Shown: positions 1 to 13,100 of the stretch, in pieces
Layout: every line of letters begins with the position of its first letter
How positions within the stretch are numbered: position 1 is the first letter of the stretch
DNA from: Dicaeum eximium
Lineage: Eukaryota > Chordata > Aves > Passeriformes > Dicaeidae
Assembly (NCBI GenBank): GCA_013396995.1
Contig: VWZP01010364.1
Coordinates: 225,286-289,285 of the forward strand
Length of the DNA: 64,000 nt
Direction: 5' to 3'
Made by a program: the position numbers and the translations under genes
The notes under the pieces: model-generated
The model's input: the letters and a program-made list of their open reading frames with translations, nothing else
Databases searched by the model: none
Told to the model about the DNA's origin: nothing

Positions 1-1026
1 GGCCACCTCATGCTACTGTGGGCCTTGGGCTGGGGTGGGGCACCCCAACCTCAGCCAGTTCACCACCCCCTGAGCTGAGGGGGCTCCAGGGAGGGGGGCC
101 CTGCAGGAGCCAGCTCAGAGCTGGCAGATTTGGTGCTGGAAGCTGTGGAAATGTGTTTTCTCAGTGCTGGGCAGGAGCTGAGGAGCCCTGCTGGGCCCAG
201 GCTCAGGTGGGGCACAGCAAACAGGTGAGCTGCCAAGGAGGGAGGGCTGGCAGCACAGAGAAAAGCAGCCTTGTTCCTTGTCCTGGGATTCCAGGAGCTG
301 CCTTAGGATGGACATTCCTCTGCCATGCTGCAAAAATTGAGACTTTTATCCCAGCAGACCTTCTCTCCACGCCTTCCTGTGTGGGGGGTTTTTGTGTGCA
401 CTTGTAACTACTCAGTTTCTGAGGTTTTTCTGAGTTTTCAGTTATACTCTGGAGGATGATACAGGCAGTGAACTCTTTAACATCAGCAAGGCAGTGACTT
501 TGCTGACTCGTTAGGAAAAGCCCTTTTCTCAGTGTCAGGAGTGAAACAGCCATTTATGAAACTCCAGGATTGAATGACCTTGCCTGCTGCTGGGAATTAG
601 CATCCCTCTCCCACCACAGTCCATCTACAGCCCTCCTCTTAGGGTGAAACAGAAGTTTCTTCTACTCCAAGGGTTTATTTCCTTTTACCAAGTGCATTTC
701 TTCAGTGGTTAATTGAAAAAGAAAGCAAGCAGCCCCATAGGTGGCTGCGTCCCTCTGCTTTTCTGCCTCTGTGTTCCAGGACATCTCCTACCCCCAGTGA
801 GCTGTGCATAATTTTGTTAAATAAAAGCAGAAAAGAAGATTTCTAAAAACCAACTTGTGGCTTGTGGCTTTCCTCAAGCATTTCAATGAAGAGATCCTTT
901 TAATATTTGGGGGGGTTTTTAAATTTTTTTTTCTTCTGGAGTTGGTTTCTCCATTCTGAGCTGTCCATGTGTTGTCCTGGATCTTGAGTTTGTTCCCATT
1001 TTCTCTCTTTTTGTTCCCATGGGAAG
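1..1026. other. CPAMD8 intron, no feature seen
   Basis: No exon, tandem repeat or recognisable retroposon was found. It is presumed to be intronic because the first visible CPAMD8 exon starts in the middle of a domain. Confidence 0.5.
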
Positions 1027-1114
1027 ATGGCTGCACTCTGGATCCTCAAACATGGCTGTGCTGGAAGTGCCTTTGTTCTCAGGTTTTCGGGCAGATATTG
1101 AGAGCCTGGAGCAG
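1027..1114 (+). CDS. CPAMD8: CPAMD8 exon: receptor-binding domain, part 1
   Basis: Reads WLHSGSSNMAVLEVPLFSGF and onward to the donor CAG|GTAAGG. The stretch SNMAVLEVPLFSGF is the conserved strand-turn of the alpha-2-macroglobulin receptor-binding domain. The acceptor GGGAAG follows a weak pyrimidine tract, so the left limit is less certain than the right. No earlier CPAMD8 exon is visible in bases 1-1026. Confidence 0.85.
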
Positions 1115-4100
1115 GTAAGGGGATGGGATGGGGGTGCAGGGCTGGGATGTGCATCTCTGACTGGGAGGGGTGAGAGGAGGCCACTGAGTGTCAGAGCACT
1201 GCTGAAAAGATGCAATTAAAATTGGGATGGGGGAGGAAGAGATTTGACTTGTCAAAAAAATCTCTCTCTGAAATGAGGGAACAGACATTCTGAGCAGGCT
1301 GAGCAAACCCAACCTGGCCAAGCCAAGGTTTTCCTGAGCCAGTGCACAGTAATTAACTGAGACCCCTTGGAAAAGCTGAGGTGCAAATGTGCTCTAACAG
1401 GAGCTGTTTATGGCTGCTCAGTGGGCTGTGTTATCTCCAACATCTGGATCCCATTTCTTTGGAGGCTCTGTGTCTTGGAATTTTTTGCCCTTTTTTTTTC
1501 CCCTTCTCTCTGGGAGAACATCATGTTTCTTGCAGCCAGGCTGAGGTGGACAGAATGTGCCTCGTGCCCAGCCAGCCCTCCAGGGCAGAAGAACTGTAAT
1601 CTTGAGCTTTGCTTTATATTTCTGGGAGCATTACATTCATTATAACTCATTACATTTTGTGGAACGTTGCATTCACTGGTGGGGTTCTTATGCTGCAAAG
1701 ATTTTTTTTTAAGGACTGTTTAACTGAAGAGGTGTAAAATTTTTGCATCCTTGAGAGCTGGTAAAGAGCTAAAAATATTTTGCTTCTAAAAGACTTCTTC
1801 TGTTAATAACTTTATCTCATTATATTGGGAAGGGAGGGGATCTGAGGAAAGAATTTTAAAGTAGAACCATTGTGAAGTTTAATTTGTTATCATAATTCAA
1901 GGAGGAGTGTACATTGCTTTATCTTCTCTAGGATTTCACTTGATTTGGCTGATTTATAATTGAAACACCACTGCATTTTCTTGGAGGAAAAAGCTCTCTG
2001 AAGGAGTTTACAATCCGTGTCAGAAGCTTCTGTCAGATGTTTCCTAGGGTGTTGCTGAAGCCACAGAAATTTTTGTATCAACCCCTGAGAAACAATTGCA
2101 TCCTTTCAGAACAGGGGATCAGATATGAAATTATTCCTATAAAGAGAAAAGCTGAAGTTATTTATATCCATTCACAAGCTGCATATGGAGAAATCTCTTT
2201 CCAAATCCAAGCATGTAAAAGGGATGAGTTTTTATTTGCCTGTGAGTCTGATATTCTCTCTCATGCAACCAACTGAATATGGCTGTTCAGGTGGGGCAAG
2301 GCCAGGAGTGGGAGTTCTCCAGCATCCCCATGGGAAGAAAAAGGAGGAAAATTAGCTGAGGAGGCCTGCAGTGGGTTTAGTTCCTGCTTTCCCTCCTCTG
2401 CTGAAGGTGCTGGAGGGATGGTCATGTGCAGTGCTGTCAAATACATTCTCTTTCATAGTCATTCATATAAATAACAGCAGGAAAAATATGGATGAGAACC
2501 TGGCTTAGAACCAGAGAGAGCTCAAAATGTCCCAGGAGGAGAACAACAGGATATCTTTATGGTGTTAAACCTATGGAATGTTCTGTGAGCAGAGGGAAAG
2601 GGTGGAAAGAAAGAATCTGAAGGGGTTTTCACTGCAGAAGAACAGGAAAGTTCTTAAGGAATATATCTGTGTACTGCTTTTTTCGCCTTTTTTTTTTCTC
2701 TCTGCTGTGGGCAAAGAAGAAATAACAAATTTGGGTGAACATCTCTTTTCCCGATGTCAGCAGAGGACAGAGCTGAGGGTTGCTAGGCTGAGGAACCAGA
2801 GAAAGTCCCACATGCCCTTGTATTACTGTCCCTGAGCATTTTCTCCTTTCCCAGGGCAGCTGTGCTCTGCTTGGGGCTGGTGGCACACAGGTGTCCCAGG
2901 GAAGGCCCTGGGCACCAGACAGGCTCAGTTTGTGTGGAATTACTGCTCACAGGCTCCTCCTGTGCTGTGTGTGATGGTTTGCCCTGCCCCCTGCTCAGGG
3001 TGTGCTCTGGGCAGAGGAATACTGAGAATAACTGGGAATAAATGATTAACATGGGGATATGCTGTCTTCAAGGCACACTGATACTGGTACCACAATGAAC
3101 TGGCTGTGTGATGTCTCCAAACACTTCTGTTTGCAGTAGATCCCAGGATGGTTTGGGTTGGAAGGGCCCTCAAATCCCATCCAGTGCCACCCCTGCCATG
3201 GCAGGGACACCTCCCACTGTCCCAAGCTGCTCCCAGCCCTGTCCAGCCTGGCCTTGGGCACTGCCAGGGATCCAGGGGCAGCCACAGCTGCTCTGGGCAC
3301 CCTGTGCCAGGGCCTCACAGCCAAGAATCTGAGTCAGAAGTGTGTGAGCACAGAAGGCTCTGCTGTTCCATAACCAGATCAGAATTGTTTCCTTTGGAAA
3401 GTGGGAGATTTTCCTAAATTGGGAAGGATTTTGCATCTTCAAGAGGGAATGTTCCTCTTGAAGAACTGAATTCCACGGGTTTTATTGCAGAAACCCTTTT
3501 GCATCTCTAAAAATGAGATGTGGTGACAAAGCCCAAGCATATTTATAGACAGGTGGTGAAAGTGCAAATACAACCCACCTGCAGATCCACCTGAGCTGGG
3601 AGAACCTCAGAGCCCCTTGCAGGGCCTGAAGGGGCTCCAGGAGAGCTGGAGAGGGACTGGGGACAAGGGATGGAGGGACAGGACACAGGGAATGGCTCCC
3701 AGTGCCAGAGGGCAGGGCTGGATGGGATATTGGGCAGGAATTGTTCCTGTCAGGGTGGGCAGGCCCTGGCACAGGGTGCCCAGAGCAGCTGTGGCTGCCC
3801 CTGGATCCCTGGCAGTGCCCAAGGCCAGGCTGGACAGGGCTTGGAGCAGCCTGGGACAGTGGGAGGTGGATTTAAGGCCTCTTCCCACCCAAACCATTCT
3901 GTGATATTTTCCATGGCCACCAAAGGAAGGCCCAACATGAAATTCACCCCCTGAAGTCTCACCACACATTTTGGACACCACCTTGAGCAGAGACAAGTCC
4001 CAGCCTTGCCCCTGCCGCCTTTCCCTGCCTGCTGTGGAGGGGCTGGGCCGTAAATCAGGATTTTCCCCGGGCCCAGGCTGCGAGCGGCCCCAGGGCAGCG

Positions 4101-7100
4101 CTGCTTAATGAGCGCTCTGTGCACACCCCGGGCACACAAATCCTCCTAATAATGCTGGATGTCGACAGGGTCGGGAGGTCACCCCGGGCTGGGATATATC
4201 AAACCTCACCAGAAAAAATGCAGCTTTAGCTGAGCCCAGCAGTTCCCGGTGGCGCCGGCGTCTCCGAGCCCTCATAAAAGGCCTGTCTGCAGCCATGGAC
4301 TGCTGAGTAACAACAGCCACCACCAGGCCCCTAAAATTATAAAGACAAATTAAATTGGCCCCTTCTATATTGTGTGGGACTTAAACACATGTTGCTTTGC
4401 TTGTTACAGGAATAGCAGGAAGCTGGGGAGCAGGATTTTACAAGTAGGAGCACTCTGCTGAGGAGAGTCACAGCTAAAGCTGCTGCAGGCTGCTTTGGGC
4501 AAAATTCAGTGGGAATGCTGCTTGTTTCATATAATTCTAAATAATAATGATAGTAATAATTATTATAATAATTATTATTGTGATGGTGATGATATTATTA
4601 TTATTTTTTTTTTATTATTATTATTATTGTTACTATTACTATTACTATTCTTATTTGGCCTCTCCACAGAGATTTTAGCCTACGATCTCAAAGTAACTTA
4701 AGAACATTAAAAAAAACCAAAAAATAAAACCCACAAGAATATCCCTATGTTACAAATGGGATTGTCTGACAGAGGTTGAAGTAATGGGGCAGTTAGGAGA
4801 ATAGAGTTATAGAACAGAGTGCACTGGCCCTATCTTAGCTCCCCAAACTTTGGTTAAAACACAAAAGTCCTTTTGCACAAACCCTCATCATCCCCAGCTT
4901 CAGTATTGGGTATTTTACACGTGACAGATGCATTCTGAATACAAATTATCAAAATAGTAATGCTTGATCAGGCAGGGCAGTCACGGTATTGAGAGGTTCC
5001 AAGTGCAGGAATCATAGGAGGAACTTTTGGAAAATTGAAAATAAAGGTTTGGAGGTGTGGGAAGTGCCCTTAGATCGTGTTCAGATGTTCCTTAGGTGTG
5101 CAGATAAAAAGCAGAAGAGGTGGGTCTGCAGGCTTGCAAACCCCAAATTCCAAATCCCTGCGCCTCGAAGGGAGAGAAGATGAGGAGTAGAGGCCTGGCC
5201 TGACCCCATTTGTCAAAAGGGAGGGTGCCTGGGGCTCTTTCAAATGGCTGCTCTTTTCAAATGTGAGGATTAATTTTCCTGGCAGGAGAATGTTTTGGAT
5301 TTTTCAGCTGGTGGGAGGAGGGGACCTTCAATACCCAGTGCAGTCCAGCAGGGAGATTCCCTGGTGGTCTGAGGGGTGGAAATAAATAAGAGACTTCATC
5401 GGGTGGTTTGGGGTCTCTGAGGTCCAGCTGGAGCTGGAGGTACTGAAAACAATCTGGGAGCTGCTGATGAGATCATGGATGAGTCCCAAGGGGATAAATG
5501 CCCTGGGGACCAGGAGGAGCCCTCAGCTGATGCCCCTTGCAAGAATTCCTCAGCAGGACACAGGGAGGGACACGGGTGGTTTTTCCCCCTCAGTCATGTG
5601 ACAGCAACTTCGATCTCTTTGCATTTTCCCTCTCTTATGGAAGCACCCTTTTCCAGCAGAAGAAATCCCTGGAGTTTAGTGTCTGATCAGTTTTCTAAGC
5701 AGCCTGAAATCTTGCTTATTCTCTCATTTCTACCTGTTTTCTATAAAATTAGATTGAACTAAACACTATGATTTTTAATTTTTTTTTACCCCCAGTTATT
5801 GATGAACAAGCAAATTGGGTTAAAAAGATATGAAGTGGATGGAAGAAAAGTCCTATTTTATTTTGATGAGGTAATGGCTTTGTTTCTTATAATTATGTTG
5901 GATTTCAATGAAAGGCAAATGACCAGGAGATGAGGCACAGGCAGAGTGCTGGGGGTCCCTCGGGGGTGAGGATCACTCTGCAGCTTTAACTGGCCTCTTG
6001 CTTGAGCCTCTTTTCTGCAGGTGAGTGTTGTGGTTTTGCTTGGAAACCAAAATATAACAGAGGCAGGTGATAGATTTCAGCTCATGGAGTGTTTTTGGGT
6101 AGATATTACTTACATTTTTGCCTTGGAAAGATCTCACTTTCAGGTACAACTAGTGCTGCTAAATGCAGAATAACTTAAATCTCACAGCACAGACCTGAGA
6201 GTGGAAGGTGAGATCTCTCTTGGCTTGGTCAGCAGCAGGAAATTGTCTGGTGGGCAAGCCAGGGAACACAGCTGGAGTGTCTGCCAGTGCTCTGTGGCAA
6301 ATTTGTGTTTTAAAGGTCAGCAAAGCATCCTGGCTTAGTTCATGCTGTTGGGTTTTTATTCATTATCTCTGTCTCTATACTTGGGGTATTGGAGGTATCT
6401 TTGTGCTCAGTTTTTGGGGCCCACGCTGTGTTAATTTGTCTCTCTTTTCTCTTCAAGCGTAGTTTTTGAGTCTTTTACACCATTTTCACAGATTCCCAGC
6501 CAGTGCATGACCTGTGTGAAGTTCCAAGCTTTCAGAGAGCACATAGTTGGGAAAACAGCCCCTGTTCCTATCAAGGTGTACGATTACTACGAGCCAGGTT
6601 TGTGCCTGTTTCCCTTTGATCCCTGCTGACATCAGATCTCCAGGCAGGAGGCTCAGCTGTGATTTCTCCTCCTTGCTGCAGCTTTTGAAGCCACTCGTTT
6701 CTACAACGTGAGTGAGAACAGCCCCCTGGCCCGGGAGCTCTGCGATGGCCCAACCTGCAACGAGGTGGAAAGCTCAGCCAGCCAGTGGGTTGGTGAGTTA
6801 CCCCAAAACCACACAGATCTTCTGGGAAAACGGGACCCACAGGCGTTCTGAACTCAAAATTGTGTTTAGACAAATGTTGTGTTTCGCTCTCTGTGTGTTA
6901 GTGGAAGTTTGACAAAGGTTTGGGGGGCTGCAGTATTGAAGTATTGACAAACAGAGCAGTGGTGCTCTTCAGGCACCAAAGTGACTGTGATTTGCTTCAG
7001 AGGCAAGATAAAATGTCTAATTCTAGAAGAATCTGCACAAAGGGTGTCAGTAAACGAAGAGGTAAAAAATCCTTACCATGCAATTTTGTTTTCTTTGTCT

Positions 7101-10100
7101 CCAATATTTTGCAATGGAGCTCCACAAGTAACTGTAGGAAGATTGAACAATTTCATACATACATGAAAATAATAACTTTCCCCAGAAACTGTGTGTTCCT
7201 TTCTGTGCTCTGTGGCCAAAACACTGCTGCTTTATCCCAGGTCAGGAAGCTATTGCACCATGGTTCTTTCAAAAAGGCAACTTTGTTCTGAGAGCTTTTT
7301 AATTCTAAAGTTTGTAAATTCCTGTTGGAAATCTCAGGGAATTCAACATAAAAACCGATTTTGATGCCTTCTGAAGGCTGACCTAGAACAGAAGCTGCAC
7401 AGAGTTAAAGAATAAAGGAGGGATTTATTAAAAGGATTTCCTCAATGGATGCACCTTGGGCAGCACAAGAGCCCAGCCAGGGCTGCACCCAAGATGAATC
7501 AAAATGGGCACAAAATGGACAACCAGTCACAGGGTCTGGCACTTTTATAAGTTCTGCTCCATTTGCATCTTGGAGTTAATTGTCCAGTTAACAGCTTTAA
7601 GTTATGAAGAACCATCCTTCTTGTTTTTCTCTCTTCAGTCCACATTGTTTATGCTCTTGGGCCTGAGATTTGGATCATTTGTCCTTGGTCCCCAGCTGGA
7701 GAAGGAATTGTTCTGTCTCCCTACTCTGTGCAGAGAGCTCACCATCCCCTGATATGAAGCCCAGACCCACACACTAAAGCAGCAAAGAACCTGAAAAATA
7801 TAAAAGCTCAAACCTGAGGCATCAATATCAGTGCAATATTCCCATTCCACCTTCCCTGTGCTATGCAAAACAGACTGGCTTTGTTTAATCCCCAGGCTTT
7901 GTCCACTCTGGCCCTTGCAACAACATCTTTGGGTGCCTGGAGGACGAGTACTTCGAGCAGTGCCTGTGCTCGCGGGACTGCGGCTACGACGGCGAGCCCG
8001 TCTGCGGCTCCGACGGCCACATCTACCCCAACCACTGCCAGATGGAGGTGGCATCCTGCAGGAACAACACCAGGATAGAGCAGATGCCCATGTCTCAGTG
8101 CTCTGCCTGTAGGTTTCATTTACTGCCCTTTTCTGTCGTGGTCCTGTCGCAGAATGTTACAAATCCTCATTCGAGCTGGTTAATATTCCACACCTGTGCT
8201 AGGGAAAGGAGGAGAATTCTGAACTTGCCCTGTGTTATTTTGCTGTTCATAGTACAGCTGATTAAGTGACAAGGGCAGCTGCTTTTCAGCTTGAAATAAC
8301 TGGTTTTCTGTTCTCATGAATACATGTTTTACCAGCCAGAATGAATTGAAGAGAAAATGAGTGATACTGTTTGATCTGAAGTGAATATTCCTGGATAAAA
8401 ATTAAATTCATGAAATGTAGCATGTTTTGGAGATTCTGCATGGGATTTCAAGGTGTGTAGTGTATCAGTGAACTGATTACACCACCTCTGGAAATGCAAA
8501 CCTTTTCTAGAGATGCATTAACGAATTATGTAACCAATGAGTGTATTTTTCTTTGTATTTGCAGCCAAGAACTTGCCAGAAGAAAGGGAGACACACTCCC
8601 ACACAGCTGAGCAGCCCAGTGTTCCCCAAACTCCAGCAGGTAATGCAATACCTTTGCATTTATCCAAAGGCTTTCTCTTTAGTAAGGTTACAGCTTGTCC
8701 TACCTCTGTATTAAGTACAGGTGGCTCTCAAGCACGTTTTAAGTAAAGGTGCTGAATTTCTCCATCTTATAGAAAAGACAGAATATTCAGAAATCAAAAA
8801 ATAGATGAAGAGGTCAAGGAAACTGAGGATGAGAGGTATTCAGTGGCAGACAGCTCTCCTAGTCCTTTTCATTTCAGGAAATCATGCAGGAATCCTGCTC
8901 AGTTCAGCACCTGCAGGATTTAGATAATTGTTTGTAGGAGTGGACAAGTGACCCTCCTATTTTCTCAGCCTTGCTGTGTTTGAACACACTCTCTGTGATC
9001 TTTTCTTCCACTATTAAGCTAGAAAGATCCCATTTAAAGCCAGGCTGATGTAATGTATTCCAACAAACAACTGAGCAGGATATGACAACAGCCCAAACCA
9101 CTGCAAGGACTCAAATCCAGGTGGATTAACTTTGTCCCTGCAGTTCTGTGCAAAAATGGAGCTGGCAGTCTTGGTTCTCTCCGAGCTGCTGTTTGGAATA
9201 AAGAGTCTTAGTGAACAAAAATGTTAAGGTCAGTGGATGGAGTAGGCAGGAATTTGGCTGCTCATTTTATTTGGTGCTTATGTTCATGCACTTTTTTCCA
9301 AGACTCGTGTCAAACTCACTCATGGCTCACAATAAATCTCACCAAGAAGCAGTGGAGGGTCAATAGAATAGCTTGTTTTGTGCTGTTTCTAGTAAATAAA
9401 CTGGACTAGATTTTTCCTGGCTGCTTTCCACTCATTAATTTTCCCCTGGCCTCCAACTCTTCCAACAAATTGGTAAAACCAGTTTAATTCTTCAGGAGAA
9501 GGCTCTGTGCCTCCTCATGTCCTCCTTGTGCACCAGAGTCAGACTGACACATGTCCAGCCTGAGACACCATCCTGTCCTTTCCTTTCTGGACAGCAGCTG
9601 ATGGACAGTTTTCTTATTAAGGTGCAAAAACATGGTGAATGTTCCATTATGACAGTTTCCAGTGGTCATTCAGTCTTGGTGTTTAATGTCTCTACTATTT
9701 TCCTCCCCCTTTTTTTTTTCCTAGACTTATTGTGAATATATCTATATCTTGTTGCCTTTTATTCCACGTCTTTTATAGAATATTCTGTATTCTTGTTGCC
9801 TTTTATTGCACATGCCACGTGCTCAGCATGGAAACTCTGCAATCTGAACCCTTTCAAGCAGCATTCCCAAACTGTTCCATTTGGGCACTGCTGGAATGTG
9901 AGGCCATACTGAGGTCTACAAAAATGGGGCTGCCATTACATTATTTTCAAATAAAAATTTGATATGATTGTCTGGGAAAAAAACCAAAACCTATGGAACT
10001 TGATGGTAATCCACAACCAAAAAAATGTTCAGAACAGAGTTTCTGAAATAATCTGCATTGAAGTCAAAGGAAAATCCCTCTGTGGTTTCTGTTCTGAATT

Positions 10101-13100
10101 GACAGAAACAGTGCTGGCTCAGAAGGAGCAAAAGGGAGAAATCAGATTATTTTGTGTGGCATTGTTATGCAGATTTTAGATGGACAAACTTGAGTGCCAT
10201 AGGGATGTTTGTAGCACTTGGAGCTGGCTTTGTCCTGGGATCTGGGAGTGCCCAAATCTCCTGGCAGCAGGATGCTGAGCTGGGAGCAGCCGTGGCAGAG
10301 TGAGCATTCAGGAATCAAACTGACTAAATCCTGCCCCAGGAAAAGGGCCCAGCATGTGATTTTCATTAATCCTCCGGGCTCCTCTCAGGTCAAGCACATG
10401 GGACATGAATCAAAGTGCAGCAGATGAATGAGCCCCTCCTCAGCCACGCTCTCCTGGTGCTGCTGGAGCATGTGATGGGGTTAAGTCGGCTCAGGTGCTC
10501 CAGCAAGGGCTCTGCTGAGCCGTGCCTAAACCTGTGACTTCCTAAAAGGATGCAAAACTCCAGGAGCCAAATCAAGCTTAGGGCAGGTTGGTGTAAAACT
10601 GACTGGGTGTGTTAATCTGCAGGAATTGCTGGGTTCTTGGAGAGGCACGTGGTGTTTGTGTTGTCTGGAAGCCTCCTGTGTTTGCCATGAGACTGGTGCA
10701 GCTCAGCTTGGGCTGATGGGTGCTTTAATTGAGGTCTTGTCCGTGTTACCCAGCAGTGGGAGCAAGCAGCTGCCTCCCAGCAATCAGTGGGAATTGCAGG
10801 ATGTGTTGGGGCTCCCTCTGGCACACACAGACCCACAGTCAAGTTCCACACACGCCAGTGGGTTTGCTGGAATAAATTCCAGCTGTTCAGGATGAGTAAT
10901 TGAACATAGATGGCCCTGAAAGGTCAGGGTGCAGCGCTGTTGCTGTTGTCAGAACATTTAAAAATGCCTTCCCAAAGTCTGCAGCGAGGCAGAATGGCTG
11001 AGGTTTGACCTTAAAACTGCAGCCTTTTTTTGTACACATGGGTGGGAGCCTCTTTGCATCTGTCAATCCTCTGATTGCAAGGGAAGTTTGCAGGGTGACA
11101 GGACTCAGCTGAAATCACTCCTGTGTGAATCCCCTTCCTCAGCTGTTCCTTCTCAGGTGAATTACTGAGCCTCAAAAGGGTGGAACAGGATTTTGAGGAG
11201 TGGACCCAGCTTTGGGTGTGCTCGTGTGCCTTCACAGCCTACTGCAATATTTGTTTGAATAGAAAACCCTGGAGTGGGAGCTGAGTTACTAACTGGAATC
11301 TCACTGAATTTCTGACTGTGGCTTTCCTGAGATCGTTGTGACTCCTTGGCCACAAGGATCTGGGTGGATTTTGGAGCCTGTGAGATCCAAAGTATCTCTG
11401 ATAGTGCCTCTGTGATGAAGTGGTGCTTTGATTGCTTCCACAGATCATTAACTCTCTTCTGAAACTGCCTAAATCTCTGCCAAAGGCACTCAAGGTACAG
11501 GCACAGCACAGCACTGATGTTGGAGGACAATATGTTGCCATCACAGTGCTGTGATTGTGCATGGATTTGGAGGGAAACAATGTCCAAGTGTGTGGGGCAG
11601 CAGTGCTGGGGGTATCAGTGCTGCTGTGAGCAGGAAGCCCCCCAGGCTCAGCCCTCTGGCCCCCTGCCTTTTCCCCACAGCCATGTCCTTTGCACAGTTT
11701 TGCTCCAGCAATCAGAAAAGCCAATGCCTGGAATTGGAAGGAAATTCCAGGTGGGATTATGACACTTTTGTTTGGTGGTGGTGTTTTGTTTGTGGGCTTT
11801 GTTGTTTTTTTTTAATTAAATGCCATCACCCACACCAGCTCCTACCAGGAGCATCAGCCTGAGCTCTGCTTCCAGGTGGAGTTATCCCCAAAATTCCCTG
11901 GCTGGCACGTTCCCCACAGGGCTGCAGCTCTTTCAGGATTGATTGAACTGGCACAGGGCTGTTTTTCCTCTCCCCCCATCACTGCTCAGCAAACATTGGC
12001 CTGGGCACAAACATCTGGGGCTGGGGGAGTGGTTTGTGTGCAGCAGGAAACGCCGGCCTGAGCTCTTTGCTTGGACTCCAGCGCTGAATTCCTGGGAAGA
12101 GTCAGGCCTGTGATGTTCATCCCATCCCCAGCAATCACCCATTCATAGAAGGAGCTCATGATCTGGCAGGTTCTCACAGGGAGGAGGCCAAGAAGGAGTG
12201 AACAGAGCCTGACTCCCCTGCCCAGTGCTGGGAGGATGTGGGAGGCAGCAGGGAAGATCCTTCAGATATTTTATTTCTAGAGAACAAACATTTTCAAAGG
12301 CCTTGATGAGTGTTCTCTTTAAACAAAGCCAGCTTTGGGCGGGTGGGGGACTTTTCCTCCCTGCAATAATTCTGCCTCAGTGCTTGCTTTGGTTTGGATT
12401 AGAGCAGTGTACACAGAGAGCAAACAGGAAGGATGGACAGCTGAGCTGGCTCGAGGAGCAGCTTAGGAAACACAGATCTGCTGCTATTCCTAGAAGTTTT
12501 ATCTTGCAGTTTTGCCCTCTGGACAGGGAGCAGTCGCCCAGCACAGAGGCACAGCCTGGTGTGAGTGGGGTGTGTGCTGTGAGAGGGACCTGCCAGTGCC
12601 AGCACAGACTGCAGGGAGTGGGAAGAGGAGAAATTCCTGCTCCTGCCTGTGCTGGGTCTGTCCCCACATGAAGTGATGAAAAGTTCAGTGCTGTGTGACT
12701 GTGCTGGGGCAGCGGTGCCTTAGCTCCTCATTCTGGCTGAATTAAATTCAATGATTGATTCCATTCAATGGCTCTGCTTTGGTTCCTGGCCTCGAAATCT
12801 TCACACTTGTTGGGCTGAAAAGAAAGTCACCAAGTGAGCTCTCTCAGGGTGTCCCTCCAGCTTTGACACTTGTTTTATGAAATGATGCACAGCTGAGGGC
12901 ACACAGGACATGTCCCCACACAGATGGGGCTCTCCTCACCTGAGGTGTCTGGTCAGAGGGAAGATTTTCAGGGTGCAGAGTATCCCCTGTACCATCTGCC
13001 CTCTGCATGACACTTTTATCTCACTATGTGCAGCCCTCAGGGTGATGAGCTGCAGCACCTCCATTAATTCCAGGCTGGAAAAGGAGACCTGGAGATTTTT

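Larger units (their letters stand above)
1115..5795 (+). other. CPAMD8 intron carrying CR1 fragments, an ATT-rich microsatellite and a possible conserved element
   Basis: Contains CR1 pieces near 3139-3340 and 3612-3905, an unusual mixed GC/AT block at about 4040-4400, and an AAT/ATT-rich simple repeat at 4535-4652. Nothing else was recognised. Short open frames here have no family resemblance. Confidence 0.6.
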
